In this document: positions 47,240 through 60,900 of the stretch, in pieces
Numbering within the stretch: position 1 is the stretch's first letter
Layout of the letters: every line of letters starts with the position of its first letter
Assembly (NCBI RefSeq): GCF_030272615.1
Contig: NC_081408.1
Coordinates: forward strand, 402,161,889-402,225,888
Direction of reading: 5' to 3'
Origin: Cryptomeria japonica
Taxonomy: Eukaryota > Streptophyta > Pinopsida > Cupressales > Cupressaceae
Length of the DNA: 64,000 bases
The notes under the pieces: generated by a model
Told to the model about the DNA's origin: nothing
Database searches by the model: none
What the model saw: only the letters and a program-made list of their open reading frames with translations
Made by a program: the position numbers and the translations under genes

Positions 47240-47605
47240 GATGTATTTTGAGGGTTAAAGGAGTAATAATGGTGTTGGTGGTGGTTGCATGCTTGTGTCA
47301 TTTGAAGGTGGGAGGTGATATTCCTCTTTTAGGTTCGCACTAATAATACAACTTAAGTATGAATCTCTGATTCATGGCTTGGAATGGGAAATACAGATAA
47401 AGGTAAGATGTATTCAAGTTTTTTGGGATAGTGAACTTATTGTGAATCAAGTAAGAGGTCTTCATGTTACCCAAAATGATACTTTAATGTGTTATAAGCT
47501 TAGAGTAGGGGATATAATTAAAGAATTTGATGCTTTTAACTTGTTGTCCATACTTAGAAATAAGAATAGACATGTTGATAGATTGGTTGCAATAGGAGCT
47601 TAGTA
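47240..47605 (+). pseudogene. Tat-type Gypsy RNase H remnant
   Basis: A 74-codon frame (47379-47603) contains VFWDSELIVNQVRG (47427-47453 for DSELIVNQV), the hallmark of the additional RNase H found after RT in plant Tat/Ogre-type Gypsy elements. It ends with NKNRHVDRLVAIG, equivalent to the usual N..AD.LA. Just upstream, with frameshifts, are NGVGGGCMLVS and EYESLIHGLEW fragments of the N-terminal half including the Glu. The first catalytic Asp segment is not clear. It is close to, but not colinear with, the Gypsy RT at 53250, so it probably belongs to a different dead element. Confidence 0.75.
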
Positions 47606-48048
47606 TGACATACCAAGTGATATCAATAATAGCAAAAAATCAACAATATGTGAAAGTGGTGGTAAGGCCTTCTATTCTAGATAATCATGGTTATTGGCAA
47701 GTCTTTTTTTTTTTTAAGCAAAAAGTGACGAGCACTTGATATATTAATAATAAGAAGACCTAGTTCGAGAGCTCATCATAAGAACTGGGAAGAAAACTCT
47801 AAATCCTTGCTCAATTACAAAAACTAAATCTACGCTATATGGGGACAAGTCACCCAATCATACAAAAATGGATTCATCAAAATATACATGTTTATGATAT
47901 GTAGAATTTGATATAATACATCAACATAACGGAATTATCAAAAAATAGTCAAAATTTATGACCCATATCGACTGCCAACGGGTTTCCTTATACATCGAAA
48001 CTAGGACATATTCTAAGTAGCAGAAAATAGAGAGCCAAAGCTATCTTT

Positions 48049-48969
48049 TTACTCTTCCATGGATGAATCATCCAGGATTTGATTTTCGGGGGCGTTGAAG
48101 GTTGAAGTATCATCCTCCCATCGCACCAACTCTGCTTCTTCTTGAGGGCGACGAATGACCTCCCAGATATTGACCTCCATGGGTTGTTGTGATCTTACTT
48201 CCCTCGAAGGAGTCGATGCTATATTTTCCCACTCCTCTTCCACTTCAAGCTATGAGAAACTATTAGTCCATCCCGAGGCCACATCCTGCACAGGGGCATT
48301 AAGGTCTAGCACCCTTTCTGTAGTCCATCCCCTTTCCTCAGGTTGCCAAATTGCCAGTCTGGGATCAACATTTTCTAGCTCCAAAATCACCATAAGATCC
48401 CTGACTTTGATCCTAACTTTGTGCACAATATGCTCGTCCAATTGTTTACCAAATTGCTGCAGACCATTCTTCACATGACGAAAGTTTTGCCTTTCAAGGG
48501 CATGCTTGATTCGGTCATAAAGCACCATGTATGCATGACTGGATTGGATAGAATGCCATGGAAACAGACCCCCTAAGAGAGCCGACCCCTGCCACAGATT
48601 ATAATTGGCTAGAGCTTCATGGGACGTGGCAGGTTCAAGCACATTCTGCCTTACCAACTTAAAAAACACTATTTCAAGCAGAGGGATCGATTGCAACAGA
48701 TCAAGAGCATTGGACAAAAAAGAACTGAGAATTTGATAGGGAAATAAAATTCTTTTAGCTCGAGGGGAAAAAATCTCCTCACCAATGAAATCTTTTACTG
48801 CTCTCCTTAGTTATGGGATTTGCAGATGGAACAGTTGATCGAGGTCCCCATCATCAATGTGGCCATGGAATGCCGCCGAGGGCTCTTTAATATGCATTGG
48901 AACTTGGTTGTTCCATGGCATGTACTCCCAATGCAATTGCCTGCAACCTTCGCAAGAGCAATTCTCCAT
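48049..48969 (-). pseudogene. Unrecognised ~306-residue ORF in the LINE 3' region (two in-frame stops)
   Basis: One frame runs from ATG at 48969 (context AAAAATGGA) to TAA at 48049, interrupted only by TAA at 48811-48813 and TAG at 48250-48252. The protein starts MENCSCEGCRQLHWEYMPW, with a small Cys cluster. It has an amphipathic middle with SNALDLLQSIPLLEIVFFKL and an Arg/Lys-rich segment around HVKNGLQQFGKQLDEH. The C-terminus is acidic and ends LDDSSMEE. I recognise no domain: no CCHC knuckle, RRM or catalytic motif. It starts about 425 bp after the ORF2 stop and ends about 330 bp before the poly(A), so it appears to be part of the LINE transcript. Alternatives are a captured host gene, or the tail of a second LINE insertion. 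Confidence 0.6.
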
Positions 48970-49394
48970 TTTTCTACACTCTGAAATGCTTCAAACTTCA
49001 AAAAATTCCATTGAAAATTGTGAATTAAAGTAGACAAATTTCCTTTTATAAACAAAACATAGCTTGCCATGCAAAAAAAGGTTCTGGAAGGATTGCATTA
49101 AGGCAATCTTTGTAATGTAATAATTAGTCGGTCTATAAAAATCAAGCTCGAGATTTCTTGCATTAACATGTGACAGTAGTGTAGCCAAGGGAATGTGTGA
49201 GAGGCCAAAATCTGCTTACCCCGTGTGAAATGACATCATCAAAATCTTAGAGTACTCGCACTTATCTTTCATTCATACCACCCGCAAGCTACATTTAAAT
49301 GCATATATGCGAGTGTCCTGTCAGTCATCCTATCTGCAGGCTTCAGATTAAGTGCATAAATGCGAGTACTCATTGAGATATAATTTGTAATTAA

Positions 49395-52300
49395 AATGCT
49401 ATACTTTCCTTTTGTACCAATTCAAGCAATTCGGGGTATGAAGACAGTTTGATGGGAGATGCAACAGACTCAACTGAAATGCCATCACAACCCGTATTTG
49501 CTAATTTGTGAGCCACATAATTGCCTTCCCTTAATGTGTGGCTAACAATGTAATCTGAAAAACGTGTCAAGTAAATCCCAAATAGGCTTTAAAACATATG
49601 ATAGGTGCCAAGTCTTAGATCTTTTTTGAAGTAATTGCATTGATAAGAACTAATGAATCCCCTTCTAAATGTATGTTGGAGAGACCACATTTCCTTGCTA
49701 ACACCAGGCCAGCTAATAAGGCATTTTCCTCTGCCAAGTTATTGGTACTTGAGGGGATAGGAGATGCTTGGAAAGCACACATTTTGCTGAAATGATCTCG
49801 AATGCAAACTCCAATTCTCGACTTCCCTGGATTTCCACGAGAAGAGCCATCGAAGTTGATCTTAAAGAAATTAGGTGCAGGGGGTAACCATTTTATGGAA
49901 GACCTATCTCTAACATGAGCTGAAGACCAATTTAGAGGAATCCCTATTGGTATAATAATACCATTCCATGATTTTACAATTACCTTGTCCCGCTGGGTAA
50001 ATGATTGAATGTCCTTGGAATTATTGAGAGAAGAATTTATAATTTCTGCAATCAAATTTTCCAGCTTGGCCAGAAATCGATCTAGGGAAGAGGATGCATT
50101 ACTGAAAATTCTTTTATTTCTCTCCCACCAGATGGCCCAAATGATGAGAGAAGGAGCAGATTTCCAAATGCCTAAGAAAGTTGATGATAAAAATAAAAGA
50201 GGCCAAGAGTTAAACATATCCCAAAGTGATTTTGGGAAGGGCATCATAACTTGGAGTTTATTCATGATGAAGAACCAGCATTGGGAGGAAAAAGTGCAAT
50301 GTAAAAATAAGTGATCAACTGATTCTTCCTCTAAGCCACAAAGCACACAATTAAAAGCTTGTGAAATACCAAATTTTACTAGTCTATCTGCTGTTAGGAT
50401 TCTTTTGTTCAATGTTAACCATGTGAAACAACCTGCTTTTGGTAGAACAATATCATTCCAACAGAATGAGTATGCCAGCCTACTCACCTTATTGCTACAA
50501 CCTTGTTGTATGGCTTTGTAGCCTTCTTTAATTGAATATTGCCCTGATTTAGAAGCTACCCAAATTAACACATCTTCCCTATTAGATATGAGAACTATCC
50601 TATTAAAGAAGATATTTGCCAAGGAAGAAGATTGTTGAGTGGATATTGGGAGAAGAGCTGGGTCTTTCCAAATTATTTTACCTGAAAATATTTCTACAAT
50701 GGACACATGGTCACTCAATTTTGTACCCCAGTGAGCTATAGCTATATTCATAATATCTTCCATATTATCCATTTGAGCAATTGGAGGATGCCCACACCAT
50801 GAGTCTGTCCAAAAGTTAGCATTGAAACCATTATTGACTTCCCATGAAATATACTTATTTACTAGATTTCTTGAATCCATCATAAAATTCCAAATAACTG
50901 ACCCTTTTGGAGGATCCAAAATTGTCAAAACTCTAGATGGTTGATTGTTATCCAAATATTTAGCTTGCATAATCTGGCACCATTTGGAGGCAGGATTAGT
51001 ATACAATTTCCAAACCAATTTTCCTCCAAAAGCCTTGTTGTGATGTTTTAGATTATGAAGACCTACTCCTCCTTGGGATTTTTGACATGACATATTTTCC
51101 AGAGAGACTAAGGGGGTTTTCCTTTCATTTTTCATATTAATATTCCATAGAAAGTCTCTTACAAGTTTCTCTAATTGCTGAATGATAGATGAAGGTGCTT
51201 TGAGAACAAACATGTAATAGTTTGGTATTGCTATTAACACTGCCTTTATAAGAAGAATTCTACCTGATAATGAAAGCTACCTTACTTTCCATGCTGAGAT
51301 TCGAGCCTTGATTCTTCCAATAACAACAGAGCAATAAGAAGATTTGTTTGACCCCATAAAGAAAAGAATGCCAAGGTAAGAAGATGGAAATTGATCCATT
51401 GGGAAGTCCAAAATCTTAGATATTTTTAGTGACAAAATTGGAGTTGTGTTGAAGATGAAAAGCTTAGACTTAGCAGCATTAATTTTCTGACCCGAAGCTG
51501 ATGAATAGACTTCCAAATAACAATGTGTCATCAGCAAAAAGAGAGTGAGTTAGTGCTATTAAAGTACCTACTAGACTAACTCCATGCCAAAGCCCTTTTG
51601 ATGACTGAAGATTGATGCTTCTACTAAAGGCATTTGCCATAAGAATGAAAAGAAAAGGTGATAAAGGGTCACCTTGTCTTACTCCCTATGTACCCTAAAA
51701 AAACCCTGAAGGATGTCCATTTATTAGAATCGAAAAGTGTGCACCCGAGACACAAATTTTGATCCATTTGCACCATTTGTTTGAGAAGCCAAATTTAGAT
51801 AATACCTTGAAGAGAAAATCCCACTTAACCCTGTCATATGCTTTCATCATATCGAGTTTGACAATAAAATTTTCTTGTTGATTTTCATGGATAAAATGCA
51901 AAACCTCATGTGCTACTAAAGATCCTTCCATAGTCTCCCTTCCTGGAACAAAACCCCCTTGTTCTTGCGAGATGATCTTAGGTACGAGATAATGCAGTAT
52001 GAGGTAAATGGCCTTAGCTACTATATTATAAATCGTGTTACAGAGTGAAATAGGTCTAAACTCTGCAAATGTTGATGGAGAGGATGTTTTTGGGATAAGA
52101 GCAATATTTGTTGCATTGAAACTTTTTAGCAGTGCACCCCTTTTCCTGGATTCTTCCATTACCGCCAAAATGTCAATCCCTATCACATCCCATCACTTTT
52201 GGAAGAAGAGATCAGTGAACCCATCAAGACCTAGAGCTTTATCTAGGGAAAGAGAGAATACCACCTTGTGGACTTCCTCTAAAGTGAAAGGGGCCAGTAA

Positions 52301-53072
52301 GACTCTATTATCGTGGTCACTGATTACAGGAGGGATATACTGCAGTAAGAGCTCAACTTTATCATTCCAAGAAGGCTCTAAAACAGAAGGTACAGGGGCT
52401 AAAAGATTCTTAAAAAATCTTACTCCTTCATCTTGAATGTCTGCCAAATTTTTAAGCAATACCCCTGTGTCCGCATGCTTGATTGAGAATATAACATTTG
52501 ATGCTTTTCTTTATTTTGTGGATGCATGAAATTTTTTGTGTTTTTATCTCCTTGCTTCAGCCAAAGCTCTCTTGATTTTTGTCTCCAATATTATTCTTCT
52601 CTCTTACAAACCTCTTCCCACTCACTTTGAAGACCCTTCTATGTAGAGTGCAGAAGCTGATCCAATCCCTTGGAAATTATATTTTGGTTAACTTCTTCCA
52701 ATTGTTGTTCAATGATTTTTTTGTGCAAATACATTCTTGAAGACCTTTCCATTCCACTCTTTTGCCTTAACCTTAATAAACTGAAGTTTCTTAAAGAATT
52801 AGTGCATCTATGTTCCACTACATGCAGGGGTAGATACCCACCACTGCCTTAATAATGCCTGAAAGTGTGGATGTCTAAACCACATATGCTCAAATTTAAA
52901 AGAAGAATCAAAAAACGACATCAGATTTTGATTTTGCCATTCAAGTGCAATTTGAACTGGAAAATGGTCTGATTCTGAAATAGGAAGAACTTGTGAGCAA
53001 TAACTAAACTGATTGAGTCACCATTCCAAAGCTATAAAAAACCTATCAAGTCTTTGATAGTGATCAACCTAT
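49395..53072 (-). pseudogene. LINE ORF2: endonuclease end, RT, zinc finger, RNase H
   Basis: The endonuclease end has RLDRFFIALEW and the conserved SDH in ISESDHFPVQIALEW (about 52950-53070). The linker WRQKSRELWLKQGDKNTK follows. RT spans 51277-52459 with ALIPKTSSPSTFAEFRPISLC, KLDMMKAYDRVKWDFLF and the catalytic FADD (51527-51538). A 541-codon frame (49615-51240) holds the thumb, a CVLCGLEEESVDHLFLHC zinc-binding block, and RNase H with Asp in INFDGSSRGNPG, Glu in AEENALLAGL and Asp in LEGDS. The RNase H end (HTLREGNYVAHKLANTG) continues in another frame to about 49395. It would nick DNA and reverse transcribe the LINE RNA at the target. Confidence 0.9.
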
Positions 53073-53249
53073 AGTTAATTTTTTGAGAGAAAAAGGATGA
53101 GTTTTGAATTGGTAACTAGTAAAAATTGCATCAACAATATGGTGATAAAATCATACAACTGAAAACTAACAAACTACCTAAAGATTTGGTTACTTGAGAA
53201 TCTATTTTCAGTTTTGATGACCAAGCAAAAAAGGAAAAAAATAGCATGC

Positions 53250-54720
53250 ATATCAAACAATATTACTATGAAGAAGTAGAAGTTATTAAAGACAAGATGC
53301 TCAAACTTGGAAGGCATTCAGAAGAAAAGAAAAACATGCCTTTGTTTGTTTATTCCAGGAATATCATGATGTTTTTCCTGGTAATAATCGGATTTGAAAG
53401 GGTTTGATCCTAATCTTGCCCAACATGCCATTTAATTGGAACTTGGAGCTAAACCAATGAGGTAAAAACAAAGACCTCTGAATCTTGAACTTGAGACATT
53501 TGTGAAAAGGGAATGTAATAAAATTATTGAGGGTAGTATAATCTTTCCTATCAAACATACCTCATGGTTTTCCAACCTTGTGCCTATTAGGAAGAAAAAT
53601 GGAGAGATGAGGTTGTGTGTAGACTTTCATGACTCGAATAGAGCCTCACTTAGAGACCACTACACATTTCCCTCAATGGAACAAAGCTTGCAAGTTGTTC
53701 TAGGTTCAAAGAGGTTTTCATTCCTTGATGGATACTCAAGCTATAATAAGATTTTAGTGAAGGAAGAAGACCGATATAATATAGATTTCACCACTAAATG
53801 AGGTACCATGGGCTACAAGAAGATGCCTTTTGGTTTGTCCAATGTGGGGAAACATTTCAAAGATCCATGGATACATATGGCCTTTCAAGGCCTTATAATT
53901 TATTTAACTTGTATATTTAGATGATATCATTATTTTTTATAAGGATTCTAAAGAACACTTTTGTCATTTGAGGCAAGTCTTTGATAGATGCAAGGAATAT
54001 GGTATGCCACTTAACCCAAATAAGTACATTTTTGTTGTTCATAAAGGTAAACTACTTGGCCATGTGGTGTCCAAACATTATATTACCATTGATCCTGAAA
54101 GAATAAGTATAATTTTGGCTTTTCCTTTACCAACTCATAAAAAGGTCTACATAGTTTCTTTGGTAGAATCAATTTTGTTAGGAGGTTTATATCTAGTATT
54201 ATTGATTTATTGAAACCTCTAGCATCCATGTTGAAGAATACACATGTTTTAGCTAGAGTAAAGAAGGGAAAAGGAGTTTTGAAGGTATAAAGAAAGAATT
54301 AGCAACAATTCTCACTCTTATTAATCCGTTTTCCTAAGGATTTTACCTTGTATGCATATGGAAGCATTGACACAATCTCAACTATGTCATTCTAGAAAAA
54401 TGATGAAGGATTGGAACAGCTAGTGTAGTATTCTTCAACCAAGATATGAAGAAAGATATACATTTGTTGAAAATCACATACTTGTGATTAGAAGTCTAAA
54501 AACATTTATGCATTTGATTTAAAATAATAAATTTTACTCGATGGTTTCTCACCCAAGTGTTAATTAGTTTTTGTTGAGTAAAGATTTGAGTGATAAAATA
54601 TTTAGTTGGATCACCAAGGTAATAGAATATGACGTTGAAATCAAGGTAACTAAGCTGGTTAGAGGCAAAGATTTGTGTGAAAACCTTGTTGACGGTGTTG
54701 TCACCAAGATTGCAGTCGAG
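53250..54720 (+). pseudogene. Ty3/Gypsy RT and RNase H remnant
   Basis: Follows the RT order on the plus strand. The run-up has EYHDVFP-like sequence (about 53360), then a 99-codon frame (53502-53801) with SNLVPIRKKNGEMRLCVDFHD and RFSFLDGYSSYNKILV. MPFGL is near 53823, the catalytic YLDD is intact (53914-53925), and MPLNPNKYIFVVHKGKLLGHVVS follows in 53968-54213. RNase H remnants continue to about 54690 in shifting frames (YGSIDTISTM, HPSVN..LLSKDLSDK, WITKVIEYDVEIKV). Many stops and frameshifts; no integrase was recognised. A purine tract AAAGGGAGGTGA at 54897-54908 could be its PPT. Confidence 0.85.
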
Positions 54721-56200
54721 TGATCAAGCTAAGAAGATCAACAATCTTGTGAAACATTGGAAGATTTCCAGGCCCATGGGTTGCCTGTGGTGGAAATCAC
54801 CTCCAGAGTGAGCTGGTTCTCTTAGTGAAATCTCCTAGAAAACTATTCTGATTGATAAAAGGGGAAGAAAGCTTGCTCGAAATAAAATCTATTGCTAAAG
54901 GGAGGTGATACGCCAATGGTTTTAATGATATTACTTGCTGTCCTAAACTTCTATCAGCTTCAAAATGATTGATATCTAATTCACAACCTAGCTAAGATCA
55001 TCGAATTCATAAAAAAACTGTGTAAAGGTTTGAGGTTTTCAATATTGTTTGAAGGAAAATAACTTTCACATCATCCAATCTACTGAAACACTGATAACAC
55101 AATACACAACCTGAATTTTGCAATGAAATTCCCTTATCCAATAAAAGTATCCATGAGACAAAATAAAGGATTTAAAGAATAAACCACAATATTTGATCAA
55201 ATCACATATATGACAATGAACCAAACAAGAAATGTGCTGGAAGGAATCACTGATTTTTATTGATAACTTGATAAAAGTCTGATGTTACAATGCTTTAATC
55301 TCAAAATATGAGCTACAATCTCTTGCTGTATGTATGCAAGAAAGAAAAGAACTAACCGAGAAAGAAAGAGGAATGAATAACTTATAGAAAAGAAGTCCTA
55401 AAAGAGTTGAAGAAGAACTGTTGCTACAATTGTTAACCCAGCTTCAACTTGGAGTCCTTTTCCTTGTTTCTATCTTTGCTTGCATGATTCATTCTTCTTT
55501 GGTCGAATTTGATCGAAATCGAGGCAAAAAGGGACCCAAAACTAAGTCAAACTAAAAATTGACTACTGGAAAAGCTATCTCAAGTCATGATGCATCCATG
55601 CGGGGGTCTCTAGCTGAAGTCTCACTGTTGCTAACTGCTCAAAACTCCCCTTATTTTAGGCCTTGAACTAATTCTTGATCTGAAGGCTCCACCCATTGCA
55701 TGATGGGAGGCTCAATTTGTTGATGATAAATTGATTTGATGATTCCAAGGTTGGTAGGGGTCGGATTTAGACCTCATCATGCAATAAAAACCTCTAAAAA
55801 GCCTCAGAATTGAGATATTTTACCCTTAAACTGAAGCTTACTGGTATACACATGTAATGACCTTTTTAACTCTCGCTAAATTGCTAGTAAGAGTTCAAAC
55901 TTATAATATTAGTCTCATTCATAACTTAAGAAACCTCAAACATCTTTACTAGGGATGTCAACTTAATTTACTGCTTTGTCCCTTCTTTGAGACTTAATTG
56001 CTCTATCACAAAGAAAACCAAATCTTGACATTGTCATGATGCTTTGTGACTAGGACTGTGCTTCTTTATCTAATTGATTTTTCTTAGATTATGACAAATA
56101 TAGGAACCATCTTTAGGTCGTGTATTGGTTGCTCATCCTTGTCAAAATTCTATCAATATAGCCCAAGAAAGTCCTACTACCATACGAATGAGCTTATGAT
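54721..56200. other. Sequence after the Gypsy remnant, no gene
   Basis: No coding motif after the RNase H. The purine tract at 54897-54908 followed by TGATACGCC might mark a 3' LTR start, but no partner LTR is visible. The rest is unassigned. Confidence 0.35.
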
Positions 56201-57971
56201 AGTCCTTGACTTCTCTTTACCTTACCATGCTCTGAGTTTGTTGTTACTGTATCTTCACACGACCTACTAGCACTAGAATGATTACCTTGTACAATAACTC
56301 AACTTTGATTATTTCTAAGTATGCTCCCTACATGGGCTTTCCTCCTTGTCTATGATGAATGAAATATTTTCCTTCTTTTAACTGCACTTGAAGTCTACTC
56401 TCAAATGTATCTTATACTTTCTGATTTGTTTTGTTTCTATGCTATGAGTGTTTGTTATACAAATAACTGTACAATGTATTGTTGTTGTATTTGAAACATT
56501 GTTACCCATGCCATCCATAAGCTATGTATGCCTTTTTACTTGTGCCTTATATCTCTGTAATGAAGACTTCTCATTGTCTTCTTATGATGTTCTGGAGCTC
56601 TCATCTTTGATAGGTCTTTGTCAGATTGTTATTACTACCATTGTTTGAATTGTTCTATCCATCTTTCAAGGTCTGCTCCGTAACTGATTGTATCACTGTT
56701 TTTAATGTGAATGACTTCATTAGTCCTTATGATGACTGTGATTATAACCTAAGACTGTATTTGTTGTTCAAAAGCTCTGAAAATGGTGATTTAGCCTTTG
56801 TCATGGATTTTAACAGTGATATGGCTCTTCTCTATGACTGTTTTTGGATGCTCTAAGAGGACTGCTCATGGAAATAACACACATTATTTCTTTATACCTC
56901 ATTCACACTGACAAAATCAGTCTATGATGTTTTGAGGCTACAAATCGAAATATTGTTGCTCTGTCATGAGTGCTAAGGTCTGAGTCATGGGGGCCTTGGT
57001 CGCTTTCAAGCTCTATACATGCTTTGAGATTGCTTTTACCGTCCAAACTTTCATGGGTTGTTCTTCCTTGAAGACTGCCACTTTACATTCACCTAAGGTT
57101 TGACTCACTACTATATGGTGATGACAATGTACTCTATCTCAGATTTATGCCGGCAAAAGAAACCTTCACTCACTGTCTTTATGGCTACCCTACTTATTGT
57201 CATTATCTTGGAAATCCCTTTTGTACTCTTGAAAGCTTTGTCAAAACCCTGTTCACTATAGATGCTCTATTGGATCAATATGACTGCTTTGTTGATCTGC
57301 ACCACACATGCTGCCATTGTCCTTTTGACTGGTTATGAGGTTTCTTGAAGGAATTATTATGCACTGTGTATGACCTCCAATAATTGTGAAATGGCTTCTT
57401 CACTTTTTATTGTCCTGTGACTGCTCATAATGTCATTGGTAATGAGATGAATCTAGGACTTTTCACTGTCTTGGACTGCGTATACTATTAAAGTGACTTT
57501 GCTTCACTGTTTTAACCCTGCCTAATTCACTGCTCTTAGTTCTTGTATCATGGATACTTGATGGAATTATGACTATCTTGATATCTCCATTTATGGTATT
57601 GGTTGCTCTACCGATGGTGGATGCTTATGAGAGACATCTCTGAGATACTTCACCATTATGCATTTTTTACTTCTTGATCACTGTCTGATAAAGCTTTATG
57701 ACTGCAACACTGTCTTTAAATACCTTATACTGCCTATATACCCCGATAGCTGTAGCTTTTACATGTTTCTTTTAGATTGTAGGTCTTCTCTAGGACTGTG
57801 ATTGAGGTTTGGTTTATGACTGCCCTTCATATAAGATCTGTATCTTTGATATCTGCCTTTTGGGTGACACCCTTACTACTAGCTGGTTGCTTTGAAAGTA
57901 CTTTGTTACACTATTAACACTATTTTGTATACAAACTTTAAGTTACTGGACAATCTCCATTACAAGTGAAT
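56201..57971. other. ACTGT/ACTGC-rich noncoding sequence, left part
   Basis: At least 23 plus-strand occurrences of ACTGT or ACTGC between 56201 and 57960, where about 3 to 4 would be expected in random sequence of equal base use. Spacing is irregular (tens of bases to over 200), and the words between do not align as a tandem repeat by eye. Short frames (for example 56626-56856) show no domain. The same property resumes at 62894 after the giant LTR-like insertion, so this was one continuous region. Confidence 0.6.
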
Positions 57972-60900
57972 TGTAATGCCCACCAAAATACCTTAGAGAA
58001 ACTAAACATCTAACATACTAATGGAGATAATTTTTTTTTTATTAACATCTAATAACAACTAATGCAACACATAACATTTCTATTTAACTACGTCCATTAA
58101 CCATTAACCATAAAGAACATGCATCATTACACATTTTATTTATTTACGCAAGCGGAAATAACATAACATCATTAACCTTTTCCTAGGGTACTTCAACGTC
58201 ATTACTTAATTTAACTTCCATAATGACATCCTACTCACACGACAAACATATTCCATCTTGAATTGATGCATCATATTTAATTTCCTAATCATGAGATATG
58301 CAATCTACTTGATTATCTATACATCAAGATATGCATAACATTCTATCATTCTACTAGCATATTACATTTCTTCTTTTTAAAATGCAAGACAACCCCTTAA
58401 TCCTACATTCATTTTATGCACCCAAAGCAAATGTGTTTTAACCCATCATTTCCTATTTACACGCTCTTTATCCTTTTCCATGATAATGCAATCCTAATGC
58501 ATGGTTATAATCCATCTTTAATAATCCATTTAAAAATACTTCAATCGCTTCTAATACTAACATGATCTCATTCCATCTATCATAATTATCTACTCATAAT
58601 GTATAAACTATAATTCATTCTTCAATCCACATGATAAACTAATCTCCTTATTTCTTTACTTAAGCATGAGCAAGCACAACGTCATACTAATCCTTCAATC
58701 ATAGAGTTCATTTATTAACTTACAAACATATAACAATATAAATCCATTACTTTCGATACAAGTACATGGAATACTTCTTAAACAAGTCATTTACTATCTA
58801 TCTAGCATGGTATACATTCTATTACTATGAAAGTCAAGCCATTTCCTATTAGCTTCATGATCTATTCACATTTATAATTCCTTCATAACATCATAGTTTT
58901 CACATAGCACCAAAAGCATATCCACAAGTCCAATAGAAGTAGTTTCCTTTCCTAATCCAATTACACATGCAACCACTTTCCTAACATGATCATTTCATTT
59001 AACAATAACCCCAAAGCATAATGCAAGACTCCTAATATTTTCTTTCAATAATCCTTTTTGCATTATATGCATACTTTTGCTAATTTCCAATGCAAACACA
59101 TAGAGACATCATCATCTAAACCTTATCCATATTATCTAACATCCTCAATACTCACATTTAAGATTATTCCATTTCTCAAGGTTCTTTCACATGTTAAATC
59201 ATAACCTAAAGAATAACCATAAAATTCCTTTCTACCAATACAAGAAGATCATATTATAAATCACATCTATTTCAATTGAAATTCCATTGCCAAATTCGGG
59301 TACAAGAAATCATTCCCTTAATTTAACAAGAACATATCCATACATCTCATTGCCACATTTACAAATCATGACATATCCTAGCTACCATTTATGAACTACT
59401 TACGAATACATTTACATAACAATACATCATGGACATAGCTCTTCCTTTTACATGATTCCATCTACCACATACAAGATACTACATACATGCATTCCATCAT
59501 ATACAATTACATAAATCTGCAGCAAGGCACATCCATAGTCCATCATGAAGAAGAATCCACATCCACGCAAGAAGAATCCAAGATAACATACCAATGGCTA
59601 AAATGCACCAACCACTCGACCATGCGGAACCAAAGGAACCATCCCCCATGCTAGGAGATGACACAAGGTCCCAACACACACTCTAAACCTAAGCTGACAC
59701 CTATAACCAAAGAGACTAACCACACAAGGACTCTCATGCAAGAACTCACATAATACAATAAGAATAAACTCCCAGAGGCGTACACTTCAACAAGACATGA
59801 ATGCATCCAATAAGGCATAATCATAAATCATCAAGGGAATCACATGTAGGAGTGGAGTGTCATCACATGCCATCCTCAAAACATAATAACATAAGGCACT
59901 AGCCTGATGGACATGTGGAGCCATCTCAACCTATGAGAGACTAAGGGAGATTAGCTTACCGTCTTCACGACCTTCTCATGCTTATCCTAAAACATCCTCC
60001 CTAGGACTAAGTCATGAGGCTCAAATCAATTTAGAATCTTATTAATGAATCTAGCTACCCAACCCATCAATTATTAGGTTATCACTTATTTACAAATCAA
60101 GGTAAACTCCAATGTTCCTTGGTGGTCTAGACTTCATGCATCCTTACAAGGAACCTCATGCAAGCCTATCTCTCGTGACCCCAGTCATCACAAGGAAGCC
60201 CAATCCCCCTAACATGGATCCAAACAATAATAATCACAAGAGGCTCCAAAACCATAATCAAAACCGAGAACATACATGAATCTGAAATCATAAGCAACCC
60301 ATACACAACCAACAATCTCATCTCATAAGCATGAAACATGTGAAAGGTCACACATGAGAACCAAAGCCAATGAGCCTCTTAGCCAAAACAATATCATAAG
60401 GGACATAAGAAAAGCCATAAAAATCTGAAATGAGTCATCAAATAGTCTCAGCAAGGCCAATTCACTTGCTAGCGCAAAATCACAAGAGTCTCAATCTCTC
60501 TCTCGGCGCATCAACAAGAGAGGAAGCACAATAAACTCAAATAGCATAAAATGAATACCAAACTCATAAATAAATCATACTAAGACATAACCAATCATAA
60601 ATAAACATTAGACAACATCATAAATACCCTCAAAAAGCCTCTGGTACGGCCCAAAATCCAACTGACATTAAACATACTTCGAACTGGACAAAACCCTAAA
60701 AATACACAAAATGTCGCATACATTCTGTGAAGTGGCGCATATGATTTATCTTTTAGTGCATATGGGTGATCTTTTAGCGCATATGGTTATTATTTTAGCG
60801 TGCATATGGTGATTCTTTTAGCCCATAGGAAAAAGAGTGTAAATTTTATAGAAAACTGCTAAAGTGCGGGATCAAAACTGCTCGAAACATAATGAGCCAA

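Larger units (their letters stand above)
47704..53072 (-). mobile_element. 5'-truncated L1-type LINE with plant RNase H and an extra 3' ORF
   Basis: Read on the minus strand: the end of an AP-type endonuclease, RT, a C-terminal zinc-finger region, an RNase H domain, about 425 bp of noncoding sequence, a second open region of 307 codons (48049-48969), a 3' UTR, and a 12-base A tail (47704-47715 as T in plus reading). The 5' end is lost within the endonuclease, the usual result of incomplete target-primed reverse transcription. No target duplication could be matched. The element is dead: several stops and frameshifts in ORF2. Confidence 0.85.

Noticed and set aside
53250-54720. Integrated pararetrovirus RT
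   Set aside because: Motif order and the wording around VPIRKKNGEMRLCVDF and YLDD fit plant Ty3/Gypsy; no movement-protein or coat motifs nearby.
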